A stretch of 64,000 bases of DNA from Marinobacter sp. LQ44 (GCF_001447155.2 NZ_CP014754.1:3472001-3536000), one strand, 5' to 3'. Counted from the first letter of the stretch, positions 53,977 to 62,799 are shown. Notes: generated from the sequence alone by a model not told the origin. Numbers and translations: made by a program.

Positions 53977-55988
53977 GCTGGATGGCAAAGCTTTATGAAA
54001 CCTATGAAAAAGGTATGGAGTTTGCGGAATCCGAAGGCTCCGCTCTTATGCCGATTAGCCACACTCTCCAGAATGCTCATATCAATATTGTGTTGGATGG
54101 TAATGGCCACTTCAAAAGAGCCGGCGTATTGGAAAAAACCCAGATTGTGCTGCCCGCTACTGAGCGATCTGCCGGCAGAGCGAGTGGCGAGGCGCCGCAC
54201 CCGTTGGCAGATAAGGTGCATTATGTAGCAGCAGATTACCCCAAGTACGGTGGTAAGAAGAAAGCGTATTTCGAGGGGTATTTACGGCAGCTTCAGGATT
54301 GGTGTGATTCAGAATGGTCTCATCCCAAGGTAAGGGCAGTTTTGAATTATGTGAAGGGGCGAAGAGTAGTTGAAGATCTCGTGGAATCTGGGATCTGTCA
54401 GCTAGATGATCAGGGGGCTTATTTATTGACCAAGTGGGCCCTTCAAGATGATTCGCCGCCTCTGTTGTTCAAGGTGCTTCCCAAAGAGCAGGGAACAACA
54501 GAGCAAGGTAACGCTTTAGTTTGCTGGTCGGTTGAAACTGAGGGAGATCCGGTTCCACAGACATGGTTAGACACGAGCGTTCAAGAGAGCTGGATCCATT
54601 ACAATGCTCAAAGCGCTGGCTCGCCAGCGCTTTGCTACGTAACTGGTGGGTATGAGCCTCGTGCAAGCAATCATCCTGCAAAACTTCGCCACACCGGGGA
54701 CAAGGCAAAACTAATATCAGCCAATGACCACTCTGGCTTCACATTTCGCGGGCGCTTTCTCAACAGTAGCCAGGCCGCCGGTGTCAGCCTGGAAGTCACC
54801 CAAAAAGCTCATAGTGCGCTTCGGTGGCTTATTTCAAGGCAAGGACATCGAAACGGAGACCAAGTGATGGTTGCCTGGGCCGTTTCGGGCCGAGAACTTC
54901 CTGATCTTTTCGCTGCAACACATGAGTTTGACCTGAATGACTACAGCACGGTTGATAATTCAGAAGATCAGAACGCTACGCTGTTAAGGGATTTGACTAA
55001 AGATCTTGGTCAGCGTTTCGCCCACTCTCTGCATCTCTACATGGCAGGGTACAGGGCCAGGCTGGAGCCAATGGAAAGCGTTGTGATTATGGCTCTGGAT
55101 TCTGCCACTCCAGGACGGATGGCGATCACTTATTATCGTGATTTCATCGCCGAGGAATATCTGGAAAAGGTGGAGCTTTGGCATCAAGAATTGGCCTGGC
55201 CTCAACGCGTGTCCAAGGAGATGAAAGCTGGCAGTGGAAGAAAGCGAACTGAGGTGATTTGGCCAGTTAGTGCACCTTCGCCGTGGGCGATTTTGAATGC
55301 AGCGTATGGCGATGTAATAAAGAGCAATGAGGCTCTGAAAAAGAACCTGTACGAACGCCTTCTGCCATCAATAATCGAGGGTCGCCCAATACCCCGAGAT
55401 TTGGTCGACCTGACAGTTAGGCGCGCCTCCAATCCAAATGGTTCGGAAAAATGGGAGTGGGAGCGAAATTTGGGGGTTGCTTGTGCCCTCTATCGAGGAT
55501 TTCACGCGCGACACCCCAGCAATTCAATAAGAAGAGAGTATGCCATGGCTTTAGATACAGAATATGATTCCAGAGATTATCTTTATGGACGGTTGCTGGC
55601 GGTTGGGGAACGCATTGAGGAAATGGCAATGTTTTTGGCATCTGAGTCTGCTCGCTCCACTCAGGCTAGCAGGTTGATGCAGCGTTTTGCTGATCGCCCC
55701 GCTTCTACATGGTTAACAATTGAAAAAGCTTTGACTCCCTACCAGCAGCGCCTCAGAACAAAAAGCCCGGCTTTGGAAGGTGCTTACAAGACTCTGCTCG
55801 ACAGTATTTTCAGCTCCTTTCGGAGTCCGGACGACTTCTCTAGTGACAAGCGACTGAGTGGCGAGTTCCTGTTGGGATTTCATTGCCAGCGCAAGTGGTT
55901 GCGGGATCACAAGCTCTCAGGTGGCCACTGGATTTCAAAGGCTGAAGCCGAAACCGAGAACACAATAAATGAAGGAATTGAACAATGA
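53973..55988 (+). CDS. cas8c: Cas8c large subunit (Csd1)
   Basis: This 671-residue large subunit of the type I-C Cascade recognises the PAM and opens the DNA. The Csd1 signature is present near the start (MSWMAKLYETYEKGM; GFTFRGRFLNSSQAAGVSLE; KAHSALRWLI). Its start overlaps cas5c and its end overlaps cas7c. An internal start at 55545 should give a free C-terminal small subunit, Cas11c. Confidence 0.95.
   Translation: MSWMAKLYETYEKGMEFAESEGSALMPISHTLQNAHINIVLDGNGHFKRAGVLEKTQIVLPATERSAGRASGEAPHPLADKVHYVAADYPKYGGKKKAYFEGYLRQLQDWCDSEWSHPKVRAVLNYVKGRRVVEDLVESGICQLDDQGAYLLTKWALQDDSPPLLFKVLPKEQGTTEQGNALVCWSVETEGDPVPQTWLDTSVQESWIHYNAQSAGSPALCYVTGGYEPRASNHPAKLRHTGDKAKLISANDHSGFTFRGRFLNSSQAAGVSLEVTQKAHSALRWLISRQGHRNGDQVMVAWAVSGRELPDLFAATHEFDLNDYSTVDNSEDQNATLLRDLTKDLGQRFAHSLHLYMAGYRARLEPMESVVIMALDSATPGRMAITYYRDFIAEEYLEKVELWHQELAWPQRVSKEMKAGSGRKRTEVIWPVSAPSPWAILNAAYGDVIKSNEALKKNLYERLLPSIIEGRPIPRDLVDLTVRRASNPNGSEKWEWERNLGVACALYRGFHARHPSNSIRREYAMALDTEYDSRDYLYGRLLAVGERIEEMAMFLASESARSTQASRLMQRFADRPASTWLTIEKALTPYQQRLRTKSPALEGAYKTLLDSIFSSFRSPDDFSSDKRLSGEFLLGFHCQRKWLRDHKLSGGHWISKAEAETENTINEGIEQ
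55545..55988 (+). CDS. cas11c: Cas11c small subunit, predicted internal translation product of cas8c
   Basis: In type I-C systems an internal ribosome-binding site in cas8 is known to produce a separate Cas11 small subunit. Here an in-frame ATG (codon 525 of cas8c) is preceded by AAGAAGAGAG ending six bases upstream, a plausible Shine-Dalgarno sequence. The product begins MALDTEYDSRDYLYGRLLAV, which resembles the start I recall for other Cas11c proteins. It would be 147 residues, all predicted helix. This is an inference from sequence and family knowledge. Confidence 0.75.
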   Translation: MALDTEYDSRDYLYGRLLAVGERIEEMAMFLASESARSTQASRLMQRFADRPASTWLTIEKALTPYQQRLRTKSPALEGAYKTLLDSIFSSFRSPDDFSSDKRLSGEFLLGFHCQRKWLRDHKLSGGHWISKAEAETENTINEGIEQ

Positions 55989-56827
55989 GTGTACTGTCCA
56001 GGAAGATTGATTTTGCGGTGGTCTTTTCCGTAAAGAATGCGAATCCCAATGGGGATCCATTGAATGGTAATCGCCCACGCACAAATTATGAGGGATATGG
56101 TGAGGTGTCCGATGTTTGTCTGAAGCGAAAAATTCGTGACCGACTTCAGGACGCAGGAGAAGTCATATTTGTGCAATCCGATGAGAAAAAAACAGATGGT
56201 ATGACCAGCCTGAAAAATCGCGCGGAATCTGAAGAATATGGTTTGGGCAAAGATGCTTTTAATGCGAAAAAGAGTTCCCCGGTGAAAACGGCTGAGCAGG
56301 CATGTCAGAAATGGTTTGATGTTCGAGCTTTTGGTCAGTTGTTTGCTTTCAAAGCTGATGCAAAAGAAGGTGTCTCCGTGCCAATTCGGGGGCCGGTATC
56401 TATTCACCCTGCTTTTAGCGTTGAACCAGTATCGATCACGAGTTCTCAGATTACGAAAAGTGTTAGTGGTGAAGGTGATGGTTCTAAGCGGGGCTCGGAC
56501 ACTATGGGGATGAAGCACCGTGTTGATGAAGCAGTATACGTCGCATACGGAGCGATTTCGCCACAGCTTGCGGAACGTACTGGATTCAGTGATGAGGACG
56601 CGGAAAAGTTTAAACAGGTTCTTCCGAGGATGTTTGAAGGAGACGCGTCATCTGCACGTCCGGAGGGAAGCATGACGGTCGAAAAGGTCGTCTGGTGGGA
56701 GCATGGCAGTAAATCGGGGCAGTATTCGTCAGCCAAAGTTCATCGTTCACTCAATGTAGGTGAAGATGGAGGGATAACCCTCGACGAGTTGGATGGGCTG
56801 ACTCCAGAAGTTATTGATGGGTTCTAA
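55985..56827 (+). CDS. cas7c: Cas7c backbone subunit (Csd2)
   Basis: This 280-residue RAMP forms the repeated backbone of Cascade along the crRNA. The family start DFAVVFSVKNANPNGDPLNG and the glycine-rich and charged thumb region (SVSGEGDGSKRGSDTMGMKH) are typical of Csd2. It starts inside the cas8c stop region with an overlap of four bases. It precedes the small zinc-protein gene by 34 bp. Confidence 0.96.
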   Translation: MSVLSRKIDFAVVFSVKNANPNGDPLNGNRPRTNYEGYGEVSDVCLKRKIRDRLQDAGEVIFVQSDEKKTDGMTSLKNRAESEEYGLGKDAFNAKKSSPVKTAEQACQKWFDVRAFGQLFAFKADAKEGVSVPIRGPVSIHPAFSVEPVSITSSQITKSVSGEGDGSKRGSDTMGMKHRVDEAVYVAYGAISPQLAERTGFSDEDAEKFKQVLPRMFEGDASSARPEGSMTVEKVVWWEHGSKSGQYSSAKVHRSLNVGEDGGITLDELDGLTPEVIDGF

Positions 56828-56861
56828 TTAGGAATTCATCTGCGACATAAGGAGAGCCTGA

Positions 56862-57086
56862 ATGAAATGCGCAATCTGTAAAAACGGCGAAACCAACCTT
56901 GGCACTACCACCGTCACCATGACAAGGGGGGATGCAACCATTGTTGTCAAAAATGTGCCTGCTGAAATTTGTGATAACTGTGGTGAGTATTATCTCGATG
57001 ATGCAATCTCCGCGAAAATTCTGAGCATGGCGGAGGAGGCAATCAAGCAGAATCAGGAGGTAGAAGTGATTCAGTTCGCTGCCTGA
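56862..57086 (+). CDS. YgiT/MqsA-type zinc-finger protein inside the cas operon
   Basis: This 74-residue protein is the zinc half of a YgiT/MqsA-type antitoxin. C3, C6, C37 and C40 (CAIC and CDNC) have the same positions as the zinc ligands I recall for MqsA, and the middle is EICDNCGEYYLDDAISAKIL. It lacks the C-terminal helix-turn-helix of MqsA, as do the short forms paired with DUF4258/MqsR-like toxins. No toxin gene is beside it: the gaps are 34 bp upstream and 15 bp downstream. A strong AAGGAGA ribosome-binding site suggests it is translated well. Its place in the operon, between cas7c and cas4, is not a standard part of type I-C. Confidence 0.85.
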   Translation: MKCAICKNGETNLGTTTVTMTRGDATIVVKNVPAEICDNCGEYYLDDAISAKILSMAEEAIKQNQEVEVIQFAA

Positions 57087-57101
57087 ATTAAGGGTGCCCT
57101 G

Positions 57102-57731
57102 ATGATGCTGGATGAAAAGCTGGTTCCGCTTTCCGCGTTGCAGCACTATGCCTTCTGCCCCCGCCAATGCGCTCTGATTCACAACGAACAGGTGTGGGCA
57201 GAGAACTGGCTGACGGCACAAGGGCAAGTGTTGCATCAGCGGGTAGACCGGGGGGAGCCGGAAACCCGCAAGGGCATTCGCTATGAGCGAGGTGTTTTGG
57301 TCAGTGCTGAGTCGCTCGGGATCACCGGCAAGCTGGACCTGGTGGAGATCGAGCTGTCAACCGGGACAATGAAACCGGTCGAGTATAAAAGAGGCAAACC
57401 CAAGCGCGATAGCTGGGACCGGATTCAGCTATGTGCCCAAGGGCTTTGTCTCGAAGAGATGCAGGGTCGGACTGTGCCTTCAGGAGCGCTCTGGTATTGG
57501 CAGGCTCGCCATCGGGATGAGGTGGCATTCACAGATGAGCTTAGGGAAGAGACGCGGGCTGTCATTACTGAAGTACGCAATTTGCTCCGCAGCGGCCAAA
57601 CCCCCAAAGCCGCTTACGAAAAGAAGTGTGACTCTTGCTCGCTATACGATTTGTGCAACCCGAAACTGCTTGGAAATGACGGAAGCACACGGTACGTAAA
57701 TGAGTTGTTTGACGAGGTGGATCGGCAGTGA
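57102..57731 (+). CDS. cas4: Cas4 exonuclease (type I-C adaptation module)
   Basis: This 209-residue RecB-type nuclease helps choose PAM-flanked prespacers and trims them before integration. Cluster cysteines are C19 and then C176, C179 and C185 (CDSCSLYDLC), with C23 near the first, a 4Fe-4S arrangement. The nuclease motifs include GKLDLVEIE and VEYKRGKPKRD. Start at the first of two ATGs; the second is equally possible. It overlaps cas1 by four bases. Confidence 0.95.
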   Translation: MMLDEKLVPLSALQHYAFCPRQCALIHNEQVWAENWLTAQGQVLHQRVDRGEPETRKGIRYERGVLVSAESLGITGKLDLVEIELSTGTMKPVEYKRGKPKRDSWDRIQLCAQGLCLEEMQGRTVPSGALWYWQARHRDEVAFTDELREETRAVITEVRNLLRSGQTPKAAYEKKCDSCSLYDLCNPKLLGNDGSTRYVNELFDEVDRQ

Positions 57732-58747
57732 AAAAGCTCCAGAACAGTCTTTACGTCACCCGACAAGGCGCTTATGTGCACAAGGAGCGTGAAACCGTTG
57801 TAATAGAGCATGAGCGCACGAAACTCATGCAGGTGCCCATTCACTCAGTCTCCGGTTTGTTTTGCTTCGGAAACGTCCTCGTGTCTCCAGCCCTGATGGG
57901 GTTCTGCGGGGAGAAGGGAGTAAACCTGGCATTCTTTACTGAATATGGCCGCTTTTATGGGCGGCTACAGGGAAAGAAATCAGGCAACGTGCTCCTCAGG
58001 CGTGCTCAGTACAATGCTGATGAATCAACGAGCCTTGAAATCGCCCGCTCCGTGGTTGCTGCAAAGTTGGTTGGTTGCCGGAATGTGCTACTCAGACAAC
58101 AGCGCAATCATGGGGAAACAGAATCCCTGGGAAGGGCGGTGAAGCACCTTGCGGCTTCAATCCGATTGGCAAGACATGTCGACAACCTTGACTCCCTGAG
58201 AGGCATCGAAGGAGATGCTGCTGCGCAATATTTTGCAGTCTTTGGAGGATTGATTAACAAGGGTGCCCGCGAGGAATTCACTTTTGCAGGAAGAAATCGA
58301 AGGCCCCCTCGTGACCCGGTTAATGCGTTATTGTCGTTTGTTTACTCGATCCTTGGCCAGGATATCAGTGCCGCACTTAACGGTGTGGGTCTGGATCCCC
58401 AAGTAGGCTATTTACACGCCGATCGGCCAGGTCGTGACAGTCTCGCACAGGACCTTCTTGAAGAATTCAGGCCATGGTTGGCGGACAGGCTCGTACTGAG
58501 CCTGATAAACCGGAAACAGCTGAGAGCAAAGGATTTCGTCACCGAGTCCTCCGGAGCGGTCAGGATGTCAGACGGTGCTCGAAAAACGCTTCTGGTGAGC
58601 TACCAGGAACGCAAGCAGCAGGAAGTGATGCACCCCTTCCTCAAAGAGAAAGTGCCGATAGGAATCATTCCGCATATTCAGGCGATGCTGCTCGCCCGCC
58701 ACCTCAGAAATGATCTTGAAAGATACCCACCCTGTGTCTTCCGGTAG
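57728..58747 (+). CDS. cas1: Cas1 integrase (type I-C)
   Basis: This 339-residue metal-dependent integrase inserts new spacers at the leader end with Cas2. The N-terminal beta domain (about 1-75) ends at the LAFFTEYGRFYGRL segment; the alpha-helical catalytic domain carries the conserved acidic and basic residues (INKGAREEFTFAGRNRRPPRDPVNALLSF in outline, about 175-205; HADRPGRDSLAQDLLEEFRP). It starts by overlapping cas4 (GTG start) and is 12 bp from cas2. Confidence 0.97.
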   Translation: MKKLQNSLYVTRQGAYVHKERETVVIEHERTKLMQVPIHSVSGLFCFGNVLVSPALMGFCGEKGVNLAFFTEYGRFYGRLQGKKSGNVLLRRAQYNADESTSLEIARSVVAAKLVGCRNVLLRQQRNHGETESLGRAVKHLAASIRLARHVDNLDSLRGIEGDAAAQYFAVFGGLINKGAREEFTFAGRNRRPPRDPVNALLSFVYSILGQDISAALNGVGLDPQVGYLHADRPGRDSLAQDLLEEFRPWLADRLVLSLINRKQLRAKDFVTESSGAVRMSDGARKTLLVSYQERKQQEVMHPFLKEKVPIGIIPHIQAMLLARHLRNDLERYPPCVFR

Positions 58748-58759
58748 GAGAGTTCTGCC

Positions 58760-59053
58760 ATGATGGTACTGGTTACATACGACATTTCGATGGAGGACCC
58801 GCAGGGTCCAGCGCGGTTGAGGCGAGTGGCAAAAGCGTGTCTCGATTATGGGGTGCGTGTTCAGTATTCGGTGTTCGAATGTGAGGTTGATCCGGCTCAG
58901 TGGACCTTTTTCAGGGACGAATTACTGGGTCTTTATGATGAAGAGAAGGATAGCCTGAGATTCTACAAACTCGGTAAAAACTGGAAAAATCGAATTGAAC
59001 ACCATGGAGCGAAGCCAGCTCCGGATATTTTCCGGGATGCGATGATTTTGTGA
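58760..59053 (+). CDS. cas2: Cas2 (type I-C)
   Basis: This 97-residue Cas2 makes the dimer core of the Cas1-Cas2 integrase. The ferredoxin-fold start VLVTYDISMEDPQG with the conserved Asp and the C-terminal LGKNWKNRIEHHG are typical of the subtype. Two ATGs in tandem make the exact start uncertain by one residue. It is the last cas gene; the leader begins right after it. Confidence 0.95.
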   Translation: MMVLVTYDISMEDPQGPARLRRVAKACLDYGVRVQYSVFECEVDPAQWTFFRDELLGLYDEEKDSLRFYKLGKNWKNRIEHHGAKPAPDIFRDAMIL

Positions 59054-59231
59054 TCGCTAACCGGTAGTGCTCATTAAAAAGCTGCGATGTTAGCGAAAGG
59101 CCAGGGCCCTTGTGGCGCCTGGCCTTTCTGTATTTGCCCATCCAGGAGCAGTCAAAAAAGTAAAATTGCGTGCTCATGTTAGCGGAATGGAAGGAATGGT
59201 TGCTTTCGGTTCAGTAGGTTAGGATAGGGCG
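59054..59231 (+). promoter_or_regulatory. CRISPR leader
   Basis: This 178-bp segment links cas2 to the first repeat. It contains a terminator-like hairpin in its first half and then a more AT-rich stretch (AAAAAAGTAAAATTGCGTGC, about 59154-59173) that may hold the array promoter. The word ATGTTAGCG occurs twice (near 59087 and 59177). The first repeat follows GGATAGGGCG. Leader-proximal spacers are the newest. Confidence 0.7.
59096..59127 (+). terminator. Hairpin terminator between cas2 and the array
   Basis: AAAGGCCAGG (59096-59105) and CCTGGCCTTT (59118-59127) form a perfect 10-bp stem with a 12-nt loop, followed by CTGTATTTG. It probably ends the cas mRNA ahead of the array promoter. Confidence 0.7.
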
Positions 59232-62047
59232 GTCGCGCCCCTCGCGGGCGCGTGGATTGAAACCGCCTGCATGTGTCGGGTTTCGTATTCGCCTTTCGTC
59301 GCGCCCCTCGCGGGCGCGTGGATTGAAACCGTTACCGCCTGGACATGGCCGGCGCGGCCAATAGTCGCGCCCCTCGCGGGCGCGTGGATTGAAACCGGTA
59401 GGTGCGCAGGGTTCGCGCCAACGCCCGTATGTCGCGCCCCTCGCGGGCGCGTGGATTGAAACCCCTGTTTCAGTGCGTGGAAGGGTGAGAAAAAGGCGTC
59501 GCGCCCCTCGCGGGCGCGTGGATTGAAACCTCACTCAGGGTGACACGAACTACCTGATCTGGGGTGTCGCGCCCCTCGCGGGCGCGTGGATTGAAACTCC
59601 AATCTCCGGCATTCAGCGTTAAACGCTTTGCGTCGCGCCCCTCGCGGGCGCGTGGATTGAAACCTTGTTTGCCTCGCGGATCTCGCATGTGAAGCCCGTC
59701 GCGCCCCTCGCGGGCGCGTGGATTGAAACGTTTCCGGTGACGATTTGAGGGAAAGGCGCCCCGGTCGCGCCCCTCGCGGGCGCGTGGATTGAAACAGGCC
59801 AGCGCGGACATTGCCGGCCGTGCCCTGGAGTCGCGCCCCTCGCGGGCGCGTGGATTGAAACAATATTGGCGACCTTATTGATCGGCCTAAATACCGGTCG
59901 CGCCCCTCGCGGGCGCGTGGATTGAAACAATCAGGTTTGTCTCGAAATCTTTCATTGGACGCGTCGCGCCCCTCGCGGGCGCGTGGATTGAAACCGCGAA
60001 CAGATCACGCAGCGGGACATCAAGTCAAGGTCGCGCCCCTCGCGGGCGCGTGGATTGAAACCGTCTAGCGACATGCACGTAATGGATGTCCTGCCGTCGC
60101 GCCCCTCGCGGGCGCGTGGATTGAAACAAATTTTCGAGCGGCAATTATTTCCGATCTGTAGGTCGCGCCCCTCGCGGGCGCGTGGATTGAAACCTCAAGC
60201 TGCAGCCGGAGTTGTTCGCCGTACTCGCGTCGCGCCCCTCGCGGGCGCGTGGATTGAAACTCCGTAAGAATTCGATGAATAGGCTTATAGCCAACGTCGC
60301 GCCCCTCGCGGGCGCGTGGATTGAAACACGAAATATCTGGGAGTCTTCCAGCAGCGTTTCCCGTCGCGCCCCTCGCGGGCGCGTGGATTGAAACTTTGCG
60401 AGGACGCTTCCGGCCTCTCATGGCTTTGTCGCGCCCCTCGCGGGCGCGTGGATTGAAACACGAATGCCACGCGAGGCGTTGCCCTGTCCAAGCGTCGCGC
60501 CCCTCGCGGGCGCGTGGATTGAAACCACCATGCGACCGTCTCTTTATCGACCGTCCGAGTCGCGCCCCTCGCGGGCGCGTGGATTGAAACGTGTCACCCT
60601 GAGTGAGGAAAGCCGTGAGTTTGTGTCGCGCCCCTCGCGGGCGCGTGGATTGAAACAAAGATGGAGTGATAAGTACAAACGACGCGATAGGGTCGCGCCC
60701 CTCGCGGGCGCGTGGATTGAAACTGGTGGAGACGCTGGCGGAAGAAGCTGACGACGAGTCGCGCCCCTCGCGGGCGCGTGGATTGAAACTGGCGCTAATG
60801 ATCAAGGTCACAACCAAAAAGCGTCGCGCCCCTCGCGGGCGCGTGGATTGAAACACCTATCTAAAGTTTGAGCCCATGCCTTTACATCGTCGCGCCCCTC
60901 GCGGGCGCGTGGATTGAAACAAGCAAAACGCCTAATATTATATGGAGCTACTGAGTCGCGCCCCTCGCGGGCGCGTGGATTGAAACAAGCTGGTAACCTT
61001 TGCTCCGACCGGGGCGCGCCGTCGCGCCCCTCGCGGGCGCGTGGATTGAAACCCGCCTAGATTTTGGGTTGCCTGATATCCCGGGTGGTCGCGCCCCTCG
61101 CGGGCGCGTGGATTGAAACATCAGCGATATGGCCAATGGTGGCCGGATGAGTCAAGTCGCGCCCCTCGCGGGCGCGTGGATTGAAACAGGAGAGCCAGGG
61201 CCATGACTGAAACGCCAGAAAGTCGCGCCCCTCGCGGGCGCGTGGATTGAAACCACCACTTTACCATACACCACAACCGGCGCAGGGCGTCGCGCCCCTC
61301 GCGGGCGCGTGGATTGAAACACAATGCGCGTGCCTGCGGAGTGTGACCGGGATGGTCGCGCCCCTCGCGGGCGCGTGGATTGAAACGATTGGTGTGTGCC
61401 TTGTGGGCGGAAAGCCGGGTGTCGCGCCCCTCGCGGGCGCGTGGATTGAAACAGCTACCAGGTTGCGCACCGTTTCTTCAATGGAGGTCGCGCCCCTCGC
61501 GGGCGCGTGGATTGAAACTCTGGAGTCTGCTATGGAGGTTTGGAAGTAATGGGTCGCGCCCCTCGCGGGCGCGTGGATTGAAACACGGGGCCATGGACGA
61601 AAAGCTGGAATACAACAAGTCGCGCCCCTCGCGGGCGCGTGGATTGAAACTCCAGCAACCAAGTGCCGGTTTGAGGTACGCTGTGTCGCGCCCCTCGCGG
61701 GCGCGTGGATTGAAACTGAGCAGGCAGACCGTTACGCCCAACGCCTCCGTGTCGCGCCCCTCGCGGGCGCGTGGATTGAAACTTCTATGCCTATGTCCAT
61801 CTCAAAGGTGCCGGGGTCGCGCCCCTCGCGGGCGCGTGGATTGAAACGCCCTTGGCCAGAGCGTGATGGGATGCTTGGCGCTGTCGCGCCCCTCGCGGGC
61901 GCGTGGATTGAAACTCCATGTGGTCTGCGCTGACCTGATACCAGCTGATGTCGCGCCCCTCGCGGGCGCGTGGATTGAAACAACTCAAACTCGGCAGTCC
62001 AGAGCCTACGCAAAGGTCGCGCCCCTCGCGGGCGCGTGGATTGAAAC
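59232..62047 (+). CRISPR. Type I-C CRISPR array, 43 repeats and 42 spacers
   Basis: The 32-bp repeat begins GTCGCGCCCC and ends GTGGATTGAAAC, the conserved 3' end of type I-C repeats; it contains the GC palindrome CGCCCCTCGCGGGCG. I counted 43 copies with start spacing of 65-68 bp, so spacers are 33-36 nt. All copies read identical, including the first and last, with no worn terminal repeat. Orientation is leader to array in the plus direction, downstream of cas2. Spacer 5 (59530-59565) and spacer 21 (60591-60624) overlap on opposite strands. Several spacers look coding (for example 61188-61221, with a ribosome-binding site and ATG). Confidence 0.99.
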
Positions 62048-62223
62048 CCCATGGCTGGCTGGACGCTTACGATGCTTCCTTCAGGCCGAGCGGTGCTGAT
62101 ACACTCTGGTTTGCATGTACACGGAACACATGCGGTCTGAATAAAGCTGGCACGAGGGCAGGATTGCCCGTCAAGGAACCCCGAGGATTTTCGGGCATCA
62201 AGGAAGAAGCATGGAGCAAAGCC
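62048..62223. other. Junction after the array, before the PAAR gene
   Basis: This 176-bp region runs from the last repeat to the PAAR start. It contains a small inverted repeat (GGATTTTCGGGC area near 62185) and a GGAGCAAAG ribosome-binding site just before the ATG. The frame open from the array into the PAAR gene is accidental because the repeats have no stop in that phase. Confidence 0.4.
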
Positions 62224-62733
62224 ATGAGCGGCAAGAAAGTTGTGCTGTTGGGGGATCTAGGTACCGACCATGAGGGTTTTCCGCCCACCCCCATAATCAA
62301 TGGTTCCCCGGATGTATTCATCGACGGCAAGCCCGTCGCGCGGGTAGGTGACCAACTTGCCCCGCACTCCAAACCCAAGCATTCCCCTCATCCGCGTACT
62401 ATCGCTTCCGGTTCAAGCACGGTTTTCATTAATGGGTTACCCGTTGCCACAACCGGTGGTGCGATTTCCTGTGGTGGCGTCACCATTGGCAGTAGTAGCG
62501 TGGTGGTTGGCGATACCCATGCGCCATTGCCATTCTCTGGTGTTTCGGGGGCCAATTCTCACTCTGCGCCTTTGAGCTCAGAATCCAGTACAGCAGAAAC
62601 ACACACAAACGGCATGCAGGCCTCCTCCGGCGCGCAGCTGCGCAGTAGCGCCTCCAGCCAGGCAGGTGGAAGAGGTGGCTCAGCCGCAACCCCTTCTCAG
62701 GCCACCAAGGCTATTGATGAGTCTGGTGCGTAA
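62224..62733 (+). CDS. PAAR-domain protein, possibly truncated at the C-terminus
   Basis: This 169-residue protein is a PAAR/DUF4150-type tip protein: it has repeated short beta motifs (GSPDVFIDGKPVARVGD, GSSTVFINGLPVATTGG, CGGVTIGSSSVVVGD) that form the sharp cone on a type VI secretion spike. After about residue 100 it becomes Ser/Ala/Gln-rich and disordered, and it stops 12 bp before the first IS21-type terminal repeat. PAAR proteins often carry a toxin domain after such a linker, so the element may have cut it off. No other secretion gene is in the window. Confidence 0.85.
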   Translation: MSGKKVVLLGDLGTDHEGFPPTPIINGSPDVFIDGKPVARVGDQLAPHSKPKHSPHPRTIASGSSTVFINGLPVATTGGAISCGGVTIGSSSVVVGDTHAPLPFSGVSGANSHSAPLSSESSTAETHTNGMQASSGAQLRSSASSQAGGRGGSAATPSQATKAIDESGA

Positions 62734-62744
62734 ACCGCTGAAGG

Positions 62745-62799
62745 TTGCCACCCATTCCACGTGAAGCCTGCCACCCGGACCGGAGCAAGGCTGCCACCC
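62745..62799. repeat. Multiple terminal repeats of an IS21-type element
   Basis: The word TGCCACCC occurs three times (about 62746, 62769 and 62792), the last two exactly with a leading C, spaced 23 bp apart. Regularly spaced repeats near the ends are a feature of IS21 elements, where the transposase binds. The very tip of the element was not located. Confidence 0.6.

Noticed and set aside
59264..62015. Self-targeting spacers
   Set aside because: I compared spacers by eye with genes in the window and saw no match. A genome-wide search could not be done.
59211..62052. Many open frames on both strands across the array, with repeating peptides such as FNPRAREGRD and SRPSRARGLK
   Set aside because: They are translations of the CRISPR repeats and spacers, not genes. 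The repeat length and lack of stops create the frames.
61948..62223. N-terminal extension of the PAAR gene back into the array
   Set aside because: It is read-through of repeats; the ATG at 62224 has a local GGAGCAAAG and gives a protein that starts directly with the PAAR fold.
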